Positions 58,915 to 64,000 of a stretch of 64,000 nucleotides of DNA are shown here, piece after piece (positions within the stretch are counted from its first letter, which is position 1; every line of letters starts with the position of its first letter). The notes beneath the pieces were generated by a model, which was given only the letters and a program-made list of their open reading frames with translations, was not told where the DNA came from and made no database searches. The translations under genes were made by a program, and so were the position numbers. The DNA comes from Xanthomonas vasicola (GTDB lineage Bacteria > Pseudomonadota > Gammaproteobacteria > Xanthomonadales > Xanthomonadaceae), in NCBI RefSeq assembly GCF_000772705.2, contig NZ_JSBW02000042.1, positions 59,530-123,529 of the forward strand, read 5' to 3'.

Positions 58915-59437
58915 AGCTGAGCGCCCCGGCGCACTGCACGCTCTATCGCGCCTTCACTCCGCGCTGGGCCGCCGAACCGCTGAGCGGTGCCGGTGCGGCG
59001 CGCTCGGGCGGCCGCTTCAATCGCTTCGGCCAACCGGCGTTGTATCTATCGCTGCAACTGGAAACCGCCGCGGCCGAATATGCGCAGGCCGCCCCGTTTC
59101 TACCTCCATTAACGCTGGTCAGTTATGCGGCCGATCTGCCGGCGCTGGCCGATCTGCGTCTGCTCGACGCCAGCTGGGATGCGTTATGGGCCGACTGGGC
59201 AGACGACTGGCGCAAGGCGCTGGTCAACAAGATCGAACCAGTGAGTTAGGTACTCGGCGACCTGCTGCGCGAAGCGGACATTCCCGGCGTGATCTTCCCG
59301 AGCATGGCGCAGCCCGAAGGCGTCAACGTGGTGTATTTCTGGACATGCTGCAGCCTGAGCGCGTGCTGCAGGTACTCGACGATGGCCGTCTGCCGCGCGA
59401 TGGCCGTAGTTGGGGCGATCGGCCGGCGGTGGTGTAA
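58911..59437 (+). pseudogene. RES-domain toxin, inactivated by nonsense and frameshift
   Basis: The coding region starts at TTG (TTGA overlap) with LKLSAPAHCTLYRAFTPRW and runs through GGRFNRFGQPALYLS and ETAAAEYAQ. It then meets an in-frame TAG at 59247-59249 (EPVS-stop-VLGDLLREADIPGVIF), where Trp is expected. The homology continues to PSMAQPEGVNVVYF and then shifts frame (TTC-TGGACATG where TTCCTGGACATG is expected), ending FLDMLQPERVLQVLDDGRLP. The catalytic Ser of the R-E-S set lies beyond the stop. Active family members destroy NAD+; this copy should be dead. Confidence 0.87.
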
Positions 59438-59778
59438 CTGGCTACGCCGGCATCCGCCGATCACGCCGGTGGCCGTGTGACGCACCAGCTGCAGCGCGTG
59501 ACGCGACGTCGGTATTGCGAACGTCACGACGTGCTTGCGGCGAAAACTCACTGCGCAGCGAAAAGGATCTCAACGGTAGTAACGCACGAGGCGCGGGTCG
59601 CCATCCAGAAGCACGACTGAGGGGACACGGCGCATGCGCAGATTGATGATCATGTTCATCGCATCTCGGGTTAGCTCGGTGTTCCCGTGAGCCAGTCGCT
59701 TATGTTCTTGATCCTGGTCGCCGCCGCCGGATAAGCATGCCAACGCACGCAGTACATCGCCAACTCGCCACCACCCAC
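59438..59778. other. Intergenic region, possible protein remnant
   Basis: On the minus strand at about 59570-59700 a short frame (HKRLAHGNTELTRDAMNMII, then NLRMRRVPSVVLLDGDPRLV) has the look of a protein C-terminus, but no complete gene or family could be recognised. The rest appears empty. Confidence 0.4.
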
Positions 59779-60114
59779 TCAACCCACCAGCACCTGCACC
59801 ACACCCGCCAGCACCGGCGCGGCCACCGCAGCCGGCACAATCGCGCCACGCCGATACGGCAACAGCCACAGCGACAACACCGCTGCAGCCGCAGTCAACG
59901 TGCCCAGCCACAGCACCGGGCCGATGCCCCAGCCCTGCGCATGCACTGCCAGGCCAAAGGTGAGCAACAACAACACCCACCCCAGCACGCGCAGTTGCCG
60001 TGACCGTGCAGCGCCCAACAGGCGGCCACGCAACTCTTGCTGATGCTTTTCCATCGCCAGGCACAGCGCAGCAAAGCCGGACAAATTCAGCGCCAGCAAT
60101 AGCAGCATACTCAT
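59779..60114 (-). CDS. DUF3325 membrane protein of an iron-uptake operon
   Basis: The product is 111 residues. Three hydrophobic helices (LLLLALNLSGFAALCLAM; VLGWVLLLLTFGLAVHA; VLWLGTLTAAAAVLSLWLLP and a terminal one). The start overlaps the stop of the PepSY gene. DUF3325 proteins occur almost only beside PepSY-TM and DUF3649 genes and siderophore receptors. Confidence 0.82.
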   Translation of the reverse strand: MSMLLLLALNLSGFAALCLAMEKHQQELRGRLLGAARSRQLRVLGWVLLLLTFGLAVHAQGWGIGPVLWLGTLTAAAAVLSLWLLPYRRGAIVPAAVAAPVLAGVVQVLVG

Positions 60115-61727
60115 GCGCTTTCCTTGATCGGCGCAGTGTGCTGCACAGGCGTTGCGGCAGCAGCACGCGCGCGCCGCGCCGACGCGGGCTGCGGTGCCTT
60201 CCAACGTTGCAGGCGAAAGCCGGCAATGCCCAGACAGAGACCAAGAAACAGGCAAACCAGATCGACGCCCGCCAGCGCCCATTGCCCGGCCGGCAGCGTC
60301 ACGCCTAGATGCACATCGGTGGTGACCGCATTGAGCACCGGTACCAGTGCGAACAACGCCGCGCCCAGATACAACTGCCAGCTCCACATCGCACGCCGCG
60401 GCCACACGAACGCCGCCAGCAGTGCCGCCGCCCACACAGCGAAAAACAGATTGGCCTCCATCGCTGCACGCGCTTCCACGTGCACCGGCAACACGCGGTT
60501 GGCCCAGAAGAAACTGGCGAACGCGATCGGCAAGCCGGCCACCGTGCCGATATTGAGTGCATCCACCAGGCGCAGGCCGAAGCCGATGCGTCCGGCTTTC
60601 AAATGTTTGGGGCGTTCTTTCACTGCCCACATCACCACACCGCTGGCCACCATCAGGCAGCCCAGCAAGCCAGAGCCAAAGAACAATGCGCGCAGCCATG
60701 CACCGGCGAAGTGGGCCAGATGCAGGCCCACCATCACACCGCGCGTCTGGCTGGCACCGCCCGGCGGCCCGCTGCGTTGCAAGCGCTTGCCATTTACGGC
60801 GTCGAACAGGATCGACGGCGCATCGGTGGAGAGATGTTCGGCCAGCTGCGTTACACCCACGGCAGCATGCGCATCATTGGGAAACGACACCGCCACGCTG
60901 CCCACATCGCCACCACGCCAATCGCTGCGCGCACGTCCCACGAACTGCTCCAGCGGCAGCATGTGCGCCGGTACGCCGGCTGCTTTACGCGTATCGGCCA
61001 CCCGATTGGCCGCCTCGTCGTAGAAGCGCATTTCATCGCCAGCATAGCGCGCCTTGATGCCCCACGGCAGGTACATAAACATCAAGGTCACGATGCCGGT
61101 GTAAGTAATCATCGCGTGGTACGGCAACGCGGTGACCGCGCTGACGTTGTGGAAATCCAGCCAAGACCGCAGCCCCTTGTCTGGGCGGAAGGTAAAGAAG
61201 TCCTTGAAGATCTTCTTGTGCGTGATCACCCCGCTGATGATCGCCACCAGCATGAACATCGCGCAGAAACCCACGATGTAGCGCGCCCATGCCACCGGCA
61301 CATAATGCAGATCGAAATGCAGCCGGTAGAAGAATTCGCCGCCCAGTGTGTCGCGTGCGGCGATGTCCTTGCCGGTGGCCGGGTCGATGATGGCGTTGCC
61401 GTACATCTGCCGGCGCTCGGCCGGTTTGCCGTCGGCAGGCGCGGGATTCTGCCAGTACATGCTTACCACCGGAGTGCGCGTATCCGGCAAGGTAATATTC
61501 CAACTCACTGCATCGGCTGCGTGTAGTTGCAGATACTGCTCGGCGCTGCGCAGCGCCGTGGTGGTGCTCACCGTGGTGGTGGGCAGTTCCGGGCGCATCC
61601 AGCGGCTGATTTCGTCGCGGTAATAACTGGCAGTGCCGCCCATGAAGATCAGCAGCAAGATCCAGCCGACCAGTAGCCCGGTCCAGGTGTGCAGCCACGC
61701 CATCGATTGGCGAAACCCGTGTTTCAT
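60111..61727 (-). CDS. PepSY-associated transmembrane protein
   Basis: The product is 538 residues. The start MKHGFRQSMAWLHTWTGL is the standard PepSY-TM opening, with a first helix at about 14-35. A periplasmic PepSY region follows, then SWLDFHNVSAVTALPYHAMITYTGI and further helices to the C-terminus. Conserved His residues (HTWTG, HFDLHYVP, DFHN) are the likely heme or iron ligands in ferric reductase-like members. It overlaps both neighbours by 4 nt, so the three genes form one operon. A role in periplasmic reduction of iron from siderophores is probable. Confidence 0.9.
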   Translation of the reverse strand: MKHGFRQSMAWLHTWTGLLVGWILLLIFMGGTASYYRDEISRWMRPELPTTTVSTTTALRSAEQYLQLHAADAVSWNITLPDTRTPVVSMYWQNPAPADGKPAERRQMYGNAIIDPATGKDIAARDTLGGEFFYRLHFDLHYVPVAWARYIVGFCAMFMLVAIISGVITHKKIFKDFFTFRPDKGLRSWLDFHNVSAVTALPYHAMITYTGIVTLMFMYLPWGIKARYAGDEMRFYDEAANRVADTRKAAGVPAHMLPLEQFVGRARSDWRGGDVGSVAVSFPNDAHAAVGVTQLAEHLSTDAPSILFDAVNGKRLQRSGPPGGASQTRGVMVGLHLAHFAGAWLRALFFGSGLLGCLMVASGVVMWAVKERPKHLKAGRIGFGLRLVDALNIGTVAGLPIAFASFFWANRVLPVHVEARAAMEANLFFAVWAAALLAAFVWPRRAMWSWQLYLGAALFALVPVLNAVTTDVHLGVTLPAGQWALAGVDLVCLFLGLCLGIAGFRLQRWKAPQPASARRARAAAATPVQHTAPIKESA

Positions 61728-62035
61728 GTTGCGCTCCGCTGCAGCCATGCGGCCAGCGCAAACATCAGCGCCGCCGGCACCGCAATACCGGCCCACGCAC
61801 GCCACACGCTGGCCGTGGCAAACGCCCATAGCGGCGCACATGCGCACACCACGATGCCGACCAGCATGCTGGTCAACACCGCTTCACTGCGCGGCATTGG
61901 CAATACCAGCGCCAATAACAGATTGGCGGCGCTCGCAAGCGCATACCCGCCGAAGATCGCTGCCAGCGTGCGCGCAAGCACACCTAGCCATGGGTGCTTG
62001 AACCAGGGCAGCGGCAGGGACGATGCGCTGGACAT
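61724..62035 (-). CDS. DUF3649 membrane protein
   Basis: The product is 103 residues. Three hydrophobic helices (VLARTLAAIFGGYALASAANLLL; VLTSMLVGIVVCACAPLWAFA; AWAGIAVPAALMFALAAWL) match DUF3649, the usual first partner of PepSY-TM/DUF3325 operons. Start chosen at MSSASSLPLPWFK. No terminator separates it from the upstream DUF4198 gene, 194 bp away. Confidence 0.82.
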   Translation of the reverse strand: MSSASSLPLPWFKHPWLGVLARTLAAIFGGYALASAANLLLALVLPMPRSEAVLTSMLVGIVVCACAPLWAFATASVWRAWAGIAVPAALMFALAAWLQRSAT

Positions 62036-62228
62036 CAGGCTACCTGCGCGCACGGGCGAGTTGGAGCAGGCGACATGCTGCAGCGCGCAGTAGCCAAGCC
62101 GGCATCGTTCGTAAACGCAATCGGCCCGCAGGTATGGCGGCGGAAGCGCAACTGACATGGCGCTCCTGCCGCGATTGGGCAACGGCCATGCCCGGTCGAC
62201 GATTGCGCGGGAGCAGTGTCGACCACGC

Positions 62229-62873
62229 TTACTCGGCCAGGAACGTCAGCGTGCTGATGTGATGCACCATCGACACCTGCTTTCCGGCGATCTCGCGCTT
62301 CACCGGTTCCTTGTTGGTCGCGACCAGGATGTGGCGGCCGGCGCGCAGCTCGGGCAGGGTCACCTGACCCTTGGCATCGGAGGTCAGCGTCTTCTGCCAC
62401 TTCTGCGGGTCGATCACCGTCACTTCCACCTTGGGCAGCGGCTTGTTGCGATAAAGCACGGTTAGCGTGTTGCTATTCGCAGCGGTGGGGACCAGTTCGA
62501 AATCGAGCTTTGCTGCCGGCGTGGCGCGACCGGCACGGGCGTAGTAGCTCACCGTCTCGAAGCCGCCGGCTTCGCCCTTCCATGGTTCGAACACCTTGTC
62601 GTCGCTCAACCACGCGTCGCCGCTGCCGGCCAACGGCGCGGTTAGGAACTCTGTGCCACGCTGCAGTGGACCGGCCTTGCCGGCAGTGCCGAACACGTTT
62701 GGCTTGACCACCCGCTTGATCTCGTCCTCGCCGTGGTCCAGCGCTTCCTGCGCCGGCTCGCCGAAGAAGATGCGCACCGGGCCGCTACCGTCGCGCTCGA
62801 TCCAGATTTCGTGGGCCTGGGCAGACAGGCTGATGCTGGCCAAGGCCAGGCAGGACAGCAGGAAGGATTTCAT
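62229..62873 (-). CDS. DUF4198 periplasmic protein (metal-uptake associated)
   Basis: The product is 214 residues. It has the signal peptide MKSFLLSCLALASISLSAQA followed by HEIWIE, the N-terminal His typical of this group. The body has the DUF4198 pattern (WLSDDKVFEPW ... FELVPTAANSNTLTVLYRNKPLPKVEVTVIDP) and a carboxypeptidase-regulatory-like beta domain at the C-terminus. The usual TonB-dependent receptor of such operons is not present here. Confidence 0.83.
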   Translation of the reverse strand: MKSFLLSCLALASISLSAQAHEIWIERDGSGPVRIFFGEPAQEALDHGEDEIKRVVKPNVFGTAGKAGPLQRGTEFLTAPLAGSGDAWLSDDKVFEPWKGEAGGFETVSYYARAGRATPAAKLDFELVPTAANSNTLTVLYRNKPLPKVEVTVIDPQKWQKTLTSDAKGQVTLPELRAGRHILVATNKEPVKREIAGKQVSMVHHISTLTFLAE

Positions 62874-63151
62874 CGCGGCGACTCCTCAAGGGCGGACCGG
62901 CAAGGCGAGTACCGCCACCGTGGTTGTTGGGAATGATACGCAATTCCCACAACGGAGACCATGGTCCGCATGCGGCGCTGCGGCAATTCTCCAATAGGCG
63001 CAATCACGGGTGCGGACCGAAGCATCAGCGCACCGGGGGCGCAGCGCACATCGCTGCGAAAACTGTCATGCAGGCTGGTCAGACTGGCCTGAACTGTGCT
63101 CTATACTCCGGCGCTAGCAGAGGTCTTCGACCAACAGCCAGGGGTGAGCGC

Positions 63152-63670
63152 GTGCGGAATTACGACCTCGAGTTCCTGAAAAAATTCTCGATGGTGATCG
63201 GTTTACTAGTGGTGATCACCCTGGGCTTGATCGCCCTGGCAGCTTATTTGCAACGCGCTATTCCCGACGAAGTCTCGCCCACTGCTGCCAAACGCGTGCT
63301 GCAACGCATCGCGCCTGCCGGTGCGGTCTATGCGGGCGCCACTGGCGCGCCTGCCCAGGCCGCTGCCCAGGCCGCAGCGTTGGCCAAGGCCGCTTCGCAG
63401 TCCGCTTACGGCGGCACGACCGATGGCAAGACCGTCTTCCACAACCTGTGCACCGCCTGCCACACCACCGGTGTGGGCAAGGCGCCGACGCTGGACCATT
63501 TGCATTGGGACGCGCGTATCGCACAGGGCAAGGACACCTTGTACAAGCACGCCATCGAGGGCTACACCGGCCCGGATGGCGGCATCATGCCCCCCAAGGG
63601 CGGCAACCCGGGGCTGACCGAAGAGCAGGTGCGTGCCACCGTCGATTGGATGCTGGAGAATCTGAAGTAA
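63152..63670 (+). CDS. Membrane-anchored cytochrome c (c5-like)
   Basis: The product is 172 residues with a GTG start (VRNYDLEFLKKFS). An uncleaved N-terminal helix (MVIGLLVVITLGLIALAAYL) anchors it, and an Ala-rich linker follows. A single heme-binding site CTACH and the distal Met in GIMPPKGGN mark a c5-type monoheme domain. It is divergent from the iron operon. It probably carries electrons between the bc1 complex and an oxidase. Confidence 0.9.
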   Translation: MRNYDLEFLKKFSMVIGLLVVITLGLIALAAYLQRAIPDEVSPTAAKRVLQRIAPAGAVYAGATGAPAQAAAQAAALAKAASQSAYGGTTDGKTVFHNLCTACHTTGVGKAPTLDHLHWDARIAQGKDTLYKHAIEGYTGPDGGIMPPKGGNPGLTEEQVRATVDWMLENLK

Positions 63671-64000
63671 GGCCCTGCCTGGCGAGCCGTCGGCTGCAGC
63701 TGAGGCTGCGTTGTTCCGACTGACGCGGCCCATCGCCTGCCTTGTCCGTTGTCATCGAATGCGGCGCGTGCTGATCGTGGCGCGAGCACGAATAGCGCGG
63801 CACCAACGCGATGCAGTAGCCGCATCCGGTTTTTGTAGCAGGTGCGCCTAACCGCAATTCACCGTGGTTTGTTAGTTGTCCCTGAAAAATCCCCTTCAAG
63901 CGCCCCGTGCCGTCTGTGACAGCGGCACGTGGCTAAAGGATGGCCATTCCATCGCCCGCATCCAGGCACGCAAAAACGCGATCCAGCGCAGCAGCCAGCG
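63671..64000. other. End of window, no complete gene seen
   Basis: No convincing ORF is present on either strand. A short TTTGTTAGTTG motif (about 63859) resembles the end of the palindromic repeat seen elsewhere, but without a partner. Confidence 0.5.

Overview
The window is chromosomal DNA of a GC-rich gammaproteobacterium, almost certainly a Xanthomonas. The evidence is an Ax21-family outer membrane protein, a complete oleA/oleB/oleC/oleD set nearly identical to what I know of X. campestris, the secB-gpsA order, and a xanthomonad-type intergenic palindromic repeat. The species cannot be fixed from sequence alone. I saw no tRNA, rRNA, CRISPR array or intact insertion sequence.

Layout. 1-6 kb: rhodanese fragment, secB, gpsA, Ax21-like porin (minus strand), poxB. 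4.9-9.4 kb: an NtrB/NtrC-like two-component pair followed by a good sigma-54 promoter and two paralogous proteins built from a repeated unit I do not recognise. 9.4-12.7 kb: MFS transporter, trmL, a repeat-containing exported protein and a small lipoprotein. 12.8-23.8 kb: the ole cluster for long-chain olefin (beta-lactone route) synthesis, split between oleA and oleB by a 5.3-kb Fic / Mod / Res (type III restriction-modification) cassette. 23.9-35 kb: housekeeping genes (ddl, ubiJ-ubiB, truC, arfB, an acyltransferase, dcp). 35-43 kb: a large candidate secreted protein, a metallo-hydrolase, a TetR regulator, a palindromic element, and broken AraC and antiporter genes. 43.9-47 kb: glyoxylate shunt (aceB is frameshifted, aceA is intact). 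47.2-51.3 kb: a cNMP-binding GGDEF protein translationally coupled to a cyclase-TPR protein, converging on a small leader-peptide-like protein; this looks like a peptide-modification (RiPP-type) system. 51.5-52.6 kb: a decayed S9 peptidase. 52.6-58.5 kb: leucine/isovalerate catabolism genes with a divergent TetR regulator. 58.5-59.4 kb: an Xre/RES toxin-antitoxin pair whose toxin is broken. 59.8-62.9 kb: an iron-uptake-associated PepSY operon. The window ends with a membrane-anchored cytochrome c.

An unusual number of genes are disrupted: a GNAT acetyltransferase, isoaspartyl peptidase, an AraC regulator, a cation/H+ antiporter, malate synthase, the S9 peptidase and the RES toxin. The lesions include a 5-nt tandem duplication, a nonsense codon and deletions as well as 1-nt indels, so genuine gene decay is likelier than sequencing error for at least some of them.
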